This document shows, in pieces, positions 17,430 to 26,228 of a stretch of 64,000 nucleotides of DNA. The first letter of the stretch is position 1. The number at the start of each line of letters is the position of its first letter. This DNA comes from Lachnospiraceae bacterium EP-SM-12S-S03 (GTDB taxonomy: Bacteria > Bacillota > Clostridia > Lachnospirales > Lachnospiraceae). The position numbers and the translations under genes were made by a program. The notes under the pieces were generated by a model that searched no databases, was not told the DNA's origin, and saw only the letters and a program-made list of their open reading frames with translations. The stretch is from NCBI GenBank assembly GCA_020540725.1, contig JAJBSL010000007.1, positions 67,715 to 131,714 on the forward strand, in the 5' to 3' direction.

Positions 17430-18888
17430 ATTCTAACTCCTTCATTGTTTCACGGACGATTTCATGGTCATCCATATGGTATCGGATTCCTTTGATTTCC
17501 TGATAATCTTCATGCCCCTTTCCTGCAAGAAGAATCACATCTCCTTTGCGTGCATGAAAAAGCGCATATCTTACCGCCTCTCTCCGGTCGCGGATTTCCA
17601 CATATTTTCCTTCTGTCTTTTCTATTCCGGTGCGGATGTCCTGCATAATCTTCAACGGTTCTTCATATCTTGGATTATCCGAGGTAATAATGGTAAGATC
17701 CGACATCTGACCGGACACTCTTCCCATCTCATAACGTCTGTCCTTCGCTCTTCCGCCTCCACATCCGAATATTGTAACAATTCTCTTCGGATTATATGAG
17801 TGTATCATTTCCAGCACACTTTGTAAACTCATGGCGTTATGTGCATAGTCAATCATTACAGTGAAATCGTGTTCCTTTTCCATAGAAATTCTCTCAACCC
17901 TTCCACACACCTGCACATGTGCCAGTACTTTTTGGATCTTTTCTTTTTGTATTCCAAGATTTTTGCACGCCGCATACGCAGCCGTTGAATTGTATATATT
18001 AAACTTCCCCGGCATAGAAATACAAAATCTTTCTCCATTGATTTCATATTCCGCTCCGAGTCCGTTCATTTCTTTCTTCATTCTCTGTTTTAAAATTTTA
18101 TAGTCTGCACAGTTTTGAAAACCAAATGTTTCGATTTTGCAGGATGCATCCCGTATCATGTCCTTCCAGTAAGGGTCATCCTTGTTCAGTATTCCAAGTT
18201 TGCACTGTCTGAAAAGTTTTGCTTTGCATTGCTTATATTCTTCAAAATCCACATGTTCATACTTTCCGATATGATCTTTCCCCAAATTTGTAAATATGCC
18301 GATATCAAAATAGATTTCATCAGTCCTATGAAGTTTCAATCCCTGGGAAGACACTTCCATCACAACAATATCACATCCGGCATCCACCATTTCCCTCAAA
18401 TATTTCTGAAGGAAAAGCGACTCAGGGGACGTATGTTTTGCAGGGATCTTCCGCTCACCATTCCACACTCCCATTGTTCCGACAAGCCCAGGCTTATGAT
18501 TTGTCTGTTGTTTCAATATTTCATAAATCATACAGGCTGTGGTTGTTTTCCCCTTCGTTCCTGTAACCCCGACCGTGGTAATCTTCTCTGCCGGATAATC
18601 ATAAAATGCGGCTGCAATTCTCGCCAGTGCATACCTGGTGTCTTTCACACGGATCACACAAATTCCAGGGGGCGCTTCTATTTCTTTCTCCACCACCACT
18701 GCAACTGCTCCTTTTCCCACTGCATCTTTGATAAAATCACATCCATCGAAAACCATTCCGGTAATACAGATAAACAGGGCATCCTTCTCGGCATCTTCGG
18801 AATCACTCACAACTTTTGCAATCTCTATCTCTTTTGTTCCTTGTATTACTTCATACTCCAAACGTTCCAATAGCTTTACAAGTTCCAT
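17407..18888 (-). CDS. murE: UDP-MurNAc-tripeptide synthetase
   Basis: A 493-residue Mur ligase that adds the third stem-peptide residue to UDP-MurNAc-L-Ala-D-Glu. The ATP-binding GVTGTKGKTTTACM, the MEVSSQGL segment, the carbamylated-lysine region KQCKAKLF and the C-terminal TSDNPRYEEP are present. DNPR is the signature of meso-diaminopimelate-specific enzymes, so this is the likely housekeeping MurE. It overlaps priA by 23 nt and follows dinB after 13 nt. A divergent paralogue lies at 53303. Confidence 0.93.
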   Translation of the reverse strand: MELVKLLERLEYEVIQGTKEIEIAKVVSDSEDAEKDALFICITGMVFDGCDFIKDAVGKGAVAVVVEKEIEAPPGICVIRVKDTRYALARIAAAFYDYPAEKITTVGVTGTKGKTTTACMIYEILKQQTNHKPGLVGTMGVWNGERKIPAKHTSPESLFLQKYLREMVDAGCDIVVMEVSSQGLKLHRTDEIYFDIGIFTNLGKDHIGKYEHVDFEEYKQCKAKLFRQCKLGILNKDDPYWKDMIRDASCKIETFGFQNCADYKILKQRMKKEMNGLGAEYEINGERFCISMPGKFNIYNSTAAYAACKNLGIQKEKIQKVLAHVQVCGRVERISMEKEHDFTVMIDYAHNAMSLQSVLEMIHSYNPKRIVTIFGCGGGRAKDRRYEMGRVSGQMSDLTIITSDNPRYEEPLKIMQDIRTGIEKTEGKYVEIRDRREAVRYALFHARKGDVILLAGKGHEDYQEIKGIRYHMDDHEIVRETMKELEYVRRYHH

Positions 18889-18901
18889 AAAGTTCCCTCT
18901 A

Positions 18902-20095
18902 TTACAAAAATGTTCCGCGTTTCACCGCATCCTCCCCGAACCGTTTTCGAATATCGTCCAAGGCCTTATCCAGCTTTTTTTGTTTCTCATCCTTCGGCTT
19001 TTCAAGCTGCATATCAAAAATAGTAAGCTGTTCCGGTGCCGATTCTTCCACAAGCTTTGACGTCCGGATTCCCAAAAGACGAACAGGCTGTCCGTTCCAA
19101 AGTTCTTTAAAAAGTTCGCATGCATTTTCATAAATCATCTGATCGGAATTTGTTGCCCGCATAAACTGCTTCTGATGAGAGAAAGTTCTAAAATCATGAT
19201 ATTTGATCTCCACACTCACCATCCCTGCTTTCTGTTCTGCCTTTCGAAGACGCTTTCCCACACTTTCAGAAAGCCAAAGAAGTACTTCTTTTGCCTCTTC
19301 TTCTGTTCTGGCATCTTCAGAAAGCGTGGTAGAATTCCCGATTCCTTTCGCTGCACTCTCCTCGGAATGTACCTTCATATCTCCGATTCCATTGGCAAAT
19401 TCCCAAAGTGTCCTTCCGTGGCTTTTTAAATGCAATTCCAATATATGCGGATCTGTCTTGGCCAACTGCCCAATCGTTCTGATTTCCAATTTCTTCAACA
19501 CTTCCACACTGGATTTCCCTGCCATATAAAGTTCTGACACCGGAAGCGGCCACATCTTCAGTTGTATCTCCTGCGGAAATAATGTATGGATCTTATTCGG
19601 TTTCTCAAAATCCGATGCCATTTTTGCCAAAAGTTTATTGCTGGAAATCCCGACATTTACTGTAAAACCAAATTTCTCATATACTGCATTTTTGATTTCC
19701 AAAGCTGCTTCCACGGAAGACGTATACCGCCCTGAAATCCCCGTAAAATCCATATAACATTCATCTACACTCACCTGCTCAATGTCCGGAGTATACGTGT
19801 AAAGGAAATCCATCAGCTTCCTACTATATATACTATACATTTTATGGTTCGGAGGTTCCATAATCAGGCCGGGACACTTACGAAAGGCATTCGCAACAGG
19901 TTCCCCCGTACGAATGCCATATTTTTTTGCAGGGATAGACTTGGCAAGAACAACTCCATGACGGGACTTTTGGTCTCCCCCGATGATACACGGAATCTCA
20001 CGCAAATCTATCTTACTTCCATTTTTTAATTTTTCTACCGCTGTCCAACTTAAATATGCGGAATTCACATCTATATGAAAAATGATCGGTGTCAT
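18902..20095 (-). CDS. dinB: DNA polymerase IV (Y family)
   Basis: A 397-residue translesion polymerase. It shows IIFHIDVNSAYLSW (first catalytic Asp), QVSVDECYMDFTG (second acidic pair), a helix-hairpin-helix thumb (LEIRTIGQLAKT) and the little-finger domain. The C-terminus carries EQLTIFDM, which resembles the beta-clamp binding motif QLxLF. It starts 1 nt after the clpB stop and the ribosome site AAAGGAG is within clpB, so translation is probably coupled to clpB. Confidence 0.95.
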   Translation of the reverse strand: MTPIIFHIDVNSAYLSWTAVEKLKNGSKIDLREIPCIIGGDQKSRHGVVLAKSIPAKKYGIRTGEPVANAFRKCPGLIMEPPNHKMYSIYSRKLMDFLYTYTPDIEQVSVDECYMDFTGISGRYTSSVEAALEIKNAVYEKFGFTVNVGISSNKLLAKMASDFEKPNKIHTLFPQEIQLKMWPLPVSELYMAGKSSVEVLKKLEIRTIGQLAKTDPHILELHLKSHGRTLWEFANGIGDMKVHSEESAAKGIGNSTTLSEDARTEEEAKEVLLWLSESVGKRLRKAEQKAGMVSVEIKYHDFRTFSHQKQFMRATNSDQMIYENACELFKELWNGQPVRLLGIRTSKLVEESAPEQLTIFDMQLEKPKDEKQKKLDKALDDIRKRFGEDAVKRGTFL

Positions 20096-20096
20096 C

Positions 20097-22682
20097 TTAC
20101 TCCTTTACTTTTGCCACTAATTCATGATTCTCCACATCGATCAAGATCACATCTTCGCTTCTGACTTTATCTGCCAGAATCAGTTTTGCAGCCAGTGTCT
20201 CCACATGTTTCTGCAAATATCTCTTGAGCGGCCTTGCACCGTACATCGGCTCGTATCCGCCATCTACGATCATAGTTTTTGCTTCCTGCGTAAGTTCGAC
20301 GGAAAGCTCCTTGTCACTCAACCGACGGTTAATATCTGTTACCAACAAATCAATGATGTCACAAATATTTGCTTTCGTCAATGGTTTAAACATAATCGTC
20401 TCATCCAGTCTGTTCAAAAACTCCGGACGGAAATGCGCACGAAGCTCATGCATTACAAGCTCTTCATTCTCTTTCTTAATATTGCCGTTCTCATCAATGC
20501 CATCCAGCAGATAAGAAGAACCGATATTAGATGTCATGATCAAAATGGTATTCTTGAAATCTACCGTGCGTCCCTGCGAGTCCGTAATACGTCCGTCATC
20601 CAGCACTTGCAGAAGTACATTGAACACATCCGGATGTGCTTTCTCAATTTCATCAAATAATACAACCGAATACGGTTTTCTTCTGACCGCTTCTGTAAGC
20701 TGACCGCCTTCATCATATCCTACATATCCCGGAGGCGCTCCGATCAGACGGGATACAGAGTATTTCTCCATATACTCGCTCATGTCAATACGTACCATGT
20801 TGCTCTCATCATCAAACAGGCTCTCTGCCAACGCTTTCGCAAGTTCTGTTTTACCAACTCCTGTCGGTCCTAAGAATAAGAATGAACCGATCGGTTTTGT
20901 AGGATCTTTGATTCCTGCTTTGGAACGGATAATGGCTTCTGTTACTTTTGTCACTCCTTCATCCTGTCCGATGACTCGTTTGTGCAATTCATCTTCCAGA
21001 TGCAGTGTTTTATTTCTTTCGCTCTCGTTTAATTTCGCCACAGGAATTCCTGTCCAACGGGAAATAATCCTGGCAATCTCATCATCTGTCACACTCTCAT
21101 GTACAAGCTGCAAGTCACGTTCTTTCACCTTGTTTTCTTCTGATTCTAACTCCCTTTGTAGCTGTGGAAGCTTTCCATACTGAAGCTCTGCAGCTTTCTC
21201 CAAATCATACGATTGCTGCGCTTTCTGGATTTCCTGATTCACCTTATCGATTTCTTCTCGAATCTTCTGTACGCGTTCCACAGACGACTTCTCATTATCC
21301 CACTGTGCTTTCTTGCCCGCAAATTCATCTCGGAGTTCCCCAAGTTCTTTCTGTAAGGCAACAAGTCTGTCCTGACTCAACCGGTCATTTTCTTTTTTCA
21401 GCGCTGCTTCCTCAATCTCCAACTGCATCACTCTTCTGCGCAGTTCATCCAACTCTGTCGGCATGGAATCCAGCTCTGTCTTAATCAAAGCGCATGCCTC
21501 ATCCACAAGGTCAATCGCTTTATCCGGAAGAAACCGATCGGAAATGTAACGATTTGACAATACTGCCGCCGCTACCAACGCACCGTCTGTAATCTTCACA
21601 CCGTGAAAAACTTCATATCTTTCTTTTAACCCACGCAAAATGGAAATGGCATCTTCTACTGTCGGTTCATCTACCATAACCGGTTGGAAACGGCGTTCCA
21701 ACGCTGCATCCTTTTCAATATACTGTCGGTATTCATCCAATGTTGTTGCTCCGATGCAGTGAAGTTCTCCCCTTGCCAACATTGGTTTCAGCATATTTCC
21801 CGCATCCATGGCACCGTCTGTCTTACCTGCGCCGACAATTGTATGAAGCTCGTCGATAAAAAGAATAATGTTTCCTTCACTATTTTTTACTTCCTCCAAA
21901 ACCGCTTTCAGACGCTCTTCAAATTCACCACGGTATTTCGCACCTGCAACAAGCGCTCCCATATCCAAAGAGAATACTTTCTTATCTTTCAACGCTTCCG
22001 GCACATCCCCACGTACAATACGCTGTGCAAGCCCTTCTGCAACCGCAGTCTTACCAACCCCCGGTTCACCAATAAGCACCGGATTGTTCTTTGTCTTACG
22101 GGAAAGTATCCGGATCACATTCCGGATCTCTGCATCACGTCCGATAACTGGATCCAGTTTCTGTTCTCTTGCACGTTCCACAAGGTCTGTTCCATATTTG
22201 GCTAAAGAGTCATACGTTGCTTCCGGGTTGTCACTTGTCACACGCTGATTGCCTCTTACGGTAGACAATGCCTGTAGAAAACCTTCTCTTGTAATGTCAA
22301 ACTCACGGAAGACCTCTTTCATCTCCCGATTCGGTCGTTTCAAAAGCGAAAGGAACAAATGCTCTACCGATACATACTCATCTCCCATCTGAGATGCCTC
22401 GTCATCTGCATGGATCAGTACATTATTTAAATCTTTTCCGACATATACCTGACCGCCTTGCACCTTGGTTCTCTTTCCTACAGCCTGCTCGGCTCTGTTT
22501 AGAATCATCTCTTTTTGCACATTCATTTTCTCAAGAAGCTTCAAAATCAAACTGTCTTCCTGACGGATCAATGCATAAAATAAATGTTCTTGCTCAATTT
22601 CCTGATTGCCAAACTGATATGCAATCTTCTCGCAGTCCTGTACTGCCTGCAATGATTTTTGTGTAAATTTATTTATGTTCAT
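20097..22682 (-). CDS. clpB: ATP-dependent disaggregase ClpB
   Basis: An 861-residue AAA+ chaperone that solubilises aggregated proteins together with DnaK. The N domain (residues 1-145) is followed by NBD1 with [13 protein letters not shown], a long coiled-coil middle domain (about 405-525) distinctive for ClpB versus ClpA/C, and NBD2 with [14 protein letters not shown] strong sigma-A-like promoter lies 60-90 nt upstream, and the following 13 genes run in the same direction without an obvious terminator. Confidence 0.97.
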   Translation of the reverse strand: MNINKFTQKSLQAVQDCEKIAYQFGNQEIEQEHLFYALIRQEDSLILKLLEKMNVQKEMILNRAEQAVGKRTKVQGGQVYVGKDLNNVLIHADDEASQMGDEYVSVEHLFLSLLKRPNREMKEVFREFDITREGFLQALSTVRGNQRVTSDNPEATYDSLAKYGTDLVERAREQKLDPVIGRDAEIRNVIRILSRKTKNNPVLIGEPGVGKTAVAEGLAQRIVRGDVPEALKDKKVFSLDMGALVAGAKYRGEFEERLKAVLEEVKNSEGNIILFIDELHTIVGAGKTDGAMDAGNMLKPMLARGELHCIGATTLDEYRQYIEKDAALERRFQPVMVDEPTVEDAISILRGLKERYEVFHGVKITDGALVAAAVLSNRYISDRFLPDKAIDLVDEACALIKTELDSMPTELDELRRRVMQLEIEEAALKKENDRLSQDRLVALQKELGELRDEFAGKKAQWDNEKSSVERVQKIREEIDKVNQEIQKAQQSYDLEKAAELQYGKLPQLQRELESEENKVKERDLQLVHESVTDDEIARIISRWTGIPVAKLNESERNKTLHLEDELHKRVIGQDEGVTKVTEAIIRSKAGIKDPTKPIGSFLFLGPTGVGKTELAKALAESLFDDESNMVRIDMSEYMEKYSVSRLIGAPPGYVGYDEGGQLTEAVRRKPYSVVLFDEIEKAHPDVFNVLLQVLDDGRITDSQGRTVDFKNTILIMTSNIGSSYLLDGIDENGNIKKENEELVMHELRAHFRPEFLNRLDETIMFKPLTKANICDIIDLLVTDINRRLSDKELSVELTQEAKTMIVDGGYEPMYGARPLKRYLQKHVETLAAKLILADKVRSEDVILIDVENHELVAKVKE

Positions 22683-22747
22683 ATAAAACTCCTCTCTCGA
22701 AAATCATTTCATTTTTCATCTATATTCATCCCATCTGTTCTATTCAT

Positions 22748-22776
22748 TATATAGCGTATATTTTACGCGCTGTCAA
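22748..22776 (-). promoter_or_regulatory. Promoter of the clpB operon
   Basis: TTGACA (22776-22771) and TATATA/TATAAT (22753-22746) lie 17-19 nt apart on the minus strand. The spacer contains the inverted repeat GCGTA-5 nt-TACGC, and a GCGTAAC/GTTACGC pair lies further upstream (about 22783-22828), so a repressor site is possible. No canonical CIRCE or CtsR heptamer was recognised. Confidence 0.65.
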
Positions 22777-22823
22777 GCCTCCGCGTAACGATGGGTTTTG
22801 ATTACACGGAATCCCTTGTCCGG

Positions 22824-23822
22824 TTACGCACAACTTTGGTTTTGTGTGCCGTTTAATAAGGCTTCAAATTCTTTCAGTTTTTTTCTTGCTTCTGTACTCA
22901 AATTCCCCGGTACCTGAATCTGTACCGTCACATACTGATCTCCATGCTGTACTGGATTTTTCATGGATACCACACCTTTTCCTTTCAAACGGATCTTACT
23001 TCCAGATTGTGTACCTTCTTTTATTTTGCACATAACATCCCCATATAATGTATGCACTCTTGTCTCTCCTCCAAATACTGCTGTCGTATATGGTATCTGA
23101 ATTGTACTGTAAATATCCATACCCTTTCGTTCAAATCCCGGTTTTGTTCCGGCCGTAACACGAAGCATCAAATCTCCGCTTTCTCCTCCATGACTGCCCG
23201 GATTGCCTTTGCCTTTTAGCCGGACACTCTTTCCCGTCTCAATACCCGCCGGAATGTGAACCTGCAAAGACTGAGTTTTGCCACTGGCATCCTGAAGGTG
23301 AATGACCTTGTCACATCCAAATACTGCTTCTTCAAAACTTATGGATACATCCGCCTCCACATCCGCGCCCTTACGTGGAACATCCCTTCCAAATCCATAA
23401 TTTCCAAATCCACCACCATGGAATTTGCTGCTATGGAAACCACTTTGCTTTCCATAATTCTTACCTTGGAAAATATCTCCGAAAATGTCTTCAAAAATAT
23501 CATCCATATTTCCACCTTCAAAATGATATTCATGATAACCGGTTCCACTGTTTCCTGCATTATCATAATATGTGCCGTTCTGTGGCCCGCTTCCGTCAAA
23601 GGCCGCGTGTCCAAAACGGTCATACATTTTTTTCTTCTCCGGATCACTTAAAACGGTATACGCTTCTGTAACTTCTTTAAATTTCTGCTCTGCCTGCGCA
23701 TTTCCTCCGTTCGTATCCGGATGATACTTCTTCGCCAGCTTCCGGTATGCCTTCTTAATTGTCCCCTCATCTGCCTGACGGCTGACTCCGAGTACTTCAT
23801 AATAATCGCGTTTTCCTGCCAC
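22824..23822 (-). CDS. DnaJ/CbpA-type co-chaperone without zinc finger
   Basis: A 332-residue J-domain protein. The J domain (residues 1-70) shows [20 protein letters not shown] and the essential HPD in [11 protein letters not shown] Gly/Phe/Asn-rich linker with many aromatic residues follows, then two C-terminal substrate-binding beta domains, with no Cys-rich zinc centre. This makes it a class B (CbpA-like) co-chaperone stimulating DnaK. The start is GTG 23822 because AGGAGGTGA lies just before it, and the protein then begins [10 protein letters not shown]; the frame is open further upstream but without a better start. A GCCCTGGG/CCCAGGGC hairpin (23886-23909) sits between it and the hsp20 gene. 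Confidence 0.9.
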   Translation of the reverse strand: MAGKRDYYEVLGVSRQADEGTIKKAYRKLAKKYHPDTNGGNAQAEQKFKEVTEAYTVLSDPEKKKMYDRFGHAAFDGSGPQNGTYYDNAGNSGTGYHEYHFEGGNMDDIFEDIFGDIFQGKNYGKQSGFHSSKFHGGGFGNYGFGRDVPRKGADVEADVSISFEEAVFGCDKVIHLQDASGKTQSLQVHIPAGIETGKSVRLKGKGNPGSHGGESGDLMLRVTAGTKPGFERKGMDIYSTIQIPYTTAVFGGETRVHTLYGDVMCKIKEGTQSGSKIRLKGKGVVSMKNPVQHGDQYVTVQIQVPGNLSTEARKKLKEFEALLNGTQNQSCA

Positions 23823-23968
23823 AATCGTCACCTCCTGTAAAATCACGACCAAGCTCGGACTTTGGCTCGTTTCTATTACAACAACGCCCTGGGAATTTCT
23901 CCCCAGGGCCATTCACCATTGTTCTAACATTCCGAAAACCTATCCGGATTCCCGAAATGTTATCCCAA

Positions 23969-24421
23969 TTATTCGCCTTCAATCGAAACAAATTTTCTCT
24001 GCTCCACTTCCGGTACGGCTTCCTTCTTCGGAACAAATAATCGCAAAATGCCATGTTTAAATTCTGCCTTAATGTCTTCTTGTGTAATCTCATCTCCTAC
24101 ATAGAAACTTCTCTGGCAAGAACCGGAATACCGTTCTCGGCGGATATATTTGCCGGTTTCTTTCTCTTTCTCATCCTGATTGAGCTGCTTAGCCGCACTA
24201 ATGGTTAAATAACCGTCTTTCAATTCTGCCTGAATCTCATCTTTGTGAAATCCCGGTAGATCGATCTCAAGCTCATATCCATCTTTATTCTCCTTAATAT
24301 CGGTCTTCATCAGATGGTTCGCACGGTGTCCATATAGTTTTCTCTCTGCTTTGTCATCAAAGAATGGAAATTCAAAAAAGTCATCAAATAAATTGTCATT
24401 AAAAATACTAGGTCTTAACAT
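23969..24421 (-). CDS. Small heat-shock protein Hsp20
   Basis: A 150-residue alpha-crystallin-type holdase. The N-terminal FDDFFEFPFF segment, the alpha-crystallin core with ELEIDLPGFHKDEI and DGYLTISA, then RSFYVGD and the C-terminal GILRLFVPKK are family-typical. It is preceded by a CIRCE operator overlapping its promoter, so HrcA control is expected. It is followed 146 nt later by the DnaJ-like gene on the same strand, possibly co-transcribed. Confidence 0.95.
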   Translation of the reverse strand: MLRPSIFNDNLFDDFFEFPFFDDKAERKLYGHRANHLMKTDIKENKDGYELEIDLPGFHKDEIQAELKDGYLTISAAKQLNQDEKEKETGKYIRRERYSGSCQRSFYVGDEITQEDIKAEFKHGILRLFVPKKEAVPEVEQRKFVSIEGE

Positions 24422-24510
24422 AAGTCATATCTCCTTCCAAAATAAATCTTTATTGTTCGGATCATCGGAATTGGAACTTCTTTTTGTTCCCCTTCCTTTG
24501 TTCTATTTAT

Positions 24511-24539
24511 GTTATAACACTTATAATTAGCACTGTCAA
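24511..24539 (-). promoter_or_regulatory. Promoter of hsp20
   Basis: TTGACA (24539-24534) and TATAAC (24516-24511) are spaced by exactly 17 nt on the minus strand. The -35 box lies within the CIRCE element, so bound repressor would block polymerase. Confidence 0.85.
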
Positions 24540-24553
24540 GAGGTGAGTGCTAA
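24527..24553. promoter_or_regulatory. CIRCE operator (HrcA site)
   Basis: TTAGCACTG (24527-24535), a 9-nt spacer and GAGTGCTAA (24545-24553) match the CIRCE consensus TTAGCACTC-N9-GAGTGCTAA at 17 of 18 positions. Confidence 0.93.
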
Positions 24554-24862
24554 TATTTTTTATATTTTTTTGCAAACCCTTTAAAATCAATGGTTTGCAG
24601 TCCTTTATTTCTTTTAAAATTGTGATTTTTTCTGTTTTGACACCAATTTGACACCAATTTTACTTGCTTGTAGTTCAGTTCCTTGTGAGCTTCGCCATAC
24701 TGTTTGACATACTCTAAGGATAGCAATGCAGTCCATTCTGTAAATCTATAAAGCTACTGTTTTTCTACTCTAAACACATATCCATGATTTCCGTACCTTT
24801 TACCTTTGATTCTTGTTTAGTTATTTTTCAAAACATATTTTATAGAAAGAGGTGGCCGCAAA
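24554..24862. other. Non-coding stretch with inverted and tandem repeats
   Basis: About 310 nt without a recognised gene. It contains an 8-bp inverted repeat TGCAAACC/GGTTTGCA (24571-24599) next to a T-run and a tandem 11-mer TTGACACCAAT (about 24636-24657). A minus-strand 40-codon frame ends at 24614 with KIGVKLVSKQKKSQF; this resembles tails I have seen on integrases, but it is too short to call. The stretch separates the heat-shock genes from the accessory TetR/ABC region. Confidence 0.4.
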
Positions 24863-25228
24863 ATGTCTATATTAAATAGTTTCAAATGGTTCGGTATATT
24901 ATTACCTGTTCTTCATGTATTGTTTTTATTTTCCTCTGATTACAGATCACACTACTCAGGAGTGTTCGGTGTATTAGGTTGGATTGCAGCGGAACTTTTC
25001 TTTCTTTTTATCTCATTCTGTCTCATTTATTTTGTAGTCGGGAAGAAATCAAAATGTCCTGCTTGCAAAAAACCTTTTGCGTTAAAGCAGACCAATCAAG
25101 AAGTGATTTCTAAAGAAAATGTATCTGTCTTAGTTGAGAATAAAACAAGAAACAGAAACGGAGAAGTTACCGGAACAACAGAGCAATATGTTCCTGGTAT
25201 AAGAACCAAATCGAGCAGGAGGGAGTGA
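24863..25228 (+). CDS. Two-helix membrane protein with a truncated zinc ribbon
   Basis: 121 residues. Two hydrophobic helices (about residues 9-24 and 34-60) are followed by KKSKCPACKKPFALK, the first Cys-x2-Cys knuckle of a zinc ribbon. A conserved-looking TKTRNRNGEVTGTTEQYVPG segment comes next. The expected second cysteine pair is missing: the protein ends a few residues later at KSSRRE, directly before a hairpin, so the 3' end appears to have been lost by frameshift or recombination. A ribosome site GAAAGAGGTGG precedes the ATG. Function unknown. Confidence 0.6.
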   Translation: MSILNSFKWFGILLPVLHVLFLFSSDYRSHYSGVFGVLGWIAAELFFLFISFCLIYFVVGKKSKCPACKKPFALKQTNQEVISKENVSVLVENKTRNRNGEVTGTTEQYVPGIRTKSSRRE

Positions 25229-25290
25229 CTAACTCCCTTCCTCTCATAGCGCCGTATGTACCGTTCGGTATACGTCCCTTTCTTTTCTAA
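25205..25290 (+). terminator. Hairpin pair after the zinc-ribbon gene
   Basis: AGGGAGT-5 nt-ACTCCCT (about 25218-25236) overlaps the stop codon, and a second imperfect hairpin CGTATGTACCG/CGGTATACG follows (25253-25274) and leads into a T-rich run. Together they look like a terminator region. Confidence 0.45.
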
Positions 25291-25367
25291 TCTTAGTTCC
25301 AAAGTTACGATTCCATTATAACTTATCAGTTTATGATTTATAAAGAATGCGAAAGTTGTTTATATCA

Positions 25368-25396
25368 TTGACAAATTTCCTGATTTGTTATATAAG
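25368..25396 (+). promoter_or_regulatory. Promoter of the tetR gene
   Basis: TTGACA (25368-25373) and TATAAG (25391-25396) are spaced by 17 nt, 28 nt before the ATG at 25424. Confidence 0.7.
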
Positions 25397-25423
25397 AGCG
25401 TTATATGATAGGGAGGTGAGAAA

Positions 25424-26041
25424 ATGAGCGAAGAAGAACAACCCACATTACAACTGATTCTTTCATCTGCTATGCAGGAATTTCTTGACAAAGGATTTAA
25501 GTCTGCTTCTTTGCGGAACATTGCCAAAACAGCAGGCGTGACAACCGGCGCGTTCTATGGTTATTATGACAGCAAGGAGGATCTATTTGAAGCACTGGTA
25601 GGCGAACATTACAACTTTTTATTAAAACGTTTTTGCAAAGCCCAACAAGATTTTGCAGAAATTCCGCCAGAGGAAAAACCCGACAATCTTACTTCTACTT
25701 CCGGCGAATGTATGTATGAAATGCTCTTGTACGCTTATGATCACTTGAATGAATTTAAACTCATACTTTGCTGTTCGGAGGGAACACGTTTTTCAAAATT
25801 AATTGATGAACTGGTAGAAATAGAGACAAAAGGAACTCACGATTATTTAGCGGTGCTTGAAAAACTGGGTAGACCGTCACCGCCCATTGACGAACGCTTA
25901 GAGCATATCCTGATTACAGGAATGTTTAATACTTTTTTTGAATTAATCATACATGAAATGCCTCTTGAAGAAGCCAAGCATTATCTGGAAGAAATGAGAG
26001 CTTTTTATACTGCAGGGTGGATGAAAATTATGGGACAGTAA
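25424..26041 (+). CDS. TetR/AcrR-family repressor
   Basis: 205 residues. The N-terminal helix-turn-helix reads FLDKGFKSASLRNIAKTAGV and TTGAFYGYYDSKEDLFEALV, classical for TetR proteins. The C-terminal ligand domain is all-helical and poorly conserved. A gggaggtga ribosome site precedes the ATG. The gene lies directly upstream of an ABC exporter on the same strand, so it probably represses that exporter and perhaps itself. The palindromes in the 187-nt gap are candidate operators. Confidence 0.9.
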   Translation: MSEEEQPTLQLILSSAMQEFLDKGFKSASLRNIAKTAGVTTGAFYGYYDSKEDLFEALVGEHYNFLLKRFCKAQQDFAEIPPEEKPDNLTSTSGECMYEMLLYAYDHLNEFKLILCCSEGTRFSKLIDELVEIETKGTHDYLAVLEKLGRPSPPIDERLEHILITGMFNTFFELIIHEMPLEEAKHYLEEMRAFYTAGWMKIMGQ

Positions 26042-26084
26042 AAAACAGCATAGTGGTTGGGGCAATCTGATCTATAATTCTTGA

Positions 26085-26160
26085 TAATGGAAAGTTTATA
26101 CTTTCCATTATGTTTGACGCGCAAGTTAGTTATAACTAATTACCAAATGGTGTAACTAAC
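26085..26160 (+). promoter_or_regulatory. Promoter/operator region of the ABC exporter
   Basis: A perfect 11-bp inverted repeat (26085-26095 and 26100-26110, TAATGGAAAGT) is followed by TTGACG (26114-26119) and, 17 nt later, TAATTA (26137-26142). The spacer holds the 14-bp palindrome TTAGTTATAACTAA (26126-26139), and GTTAGTTA/TAACTAAC form a wider dyad (26125-26160). The palindrome within the promoter is a plausible TetR operator; the first hairpin may terminate the tetR transcript. Confidence 0.55.
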
Positions 26161-26228
26161 AAAACAAGGATATTCGAGGGCGCTATTTTGTCCTCATATC
26201 ATAAAAATATTTTTAAGGAGGTTTCTCA

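Noticed and set aside
20124..22205. Several plus-strand open frames of 90-178 codons opposite clpB
   Set aside because: They are antisense shadows of a conserved coding sequence, with skewed Cys/His/Phe composition and no ribosome sites.
24571..24599. TGCAAACC/GGTTTGCA inverted repeat as a rho-independent terminator
   Set aside because: The T-run is on the wrong side: on the plus strand it precedes the stem, and on the minus strand the stem is followed by A's.
24614..24736. A 40-codon minus-strand frame ending KIGVKLVSKQKKSQF as an integrase remnant
   Set aside because: Only the tail feels familiar; there is no catalytic motif and no upstream homology, so it is kept as an observation within the intergenic entry.
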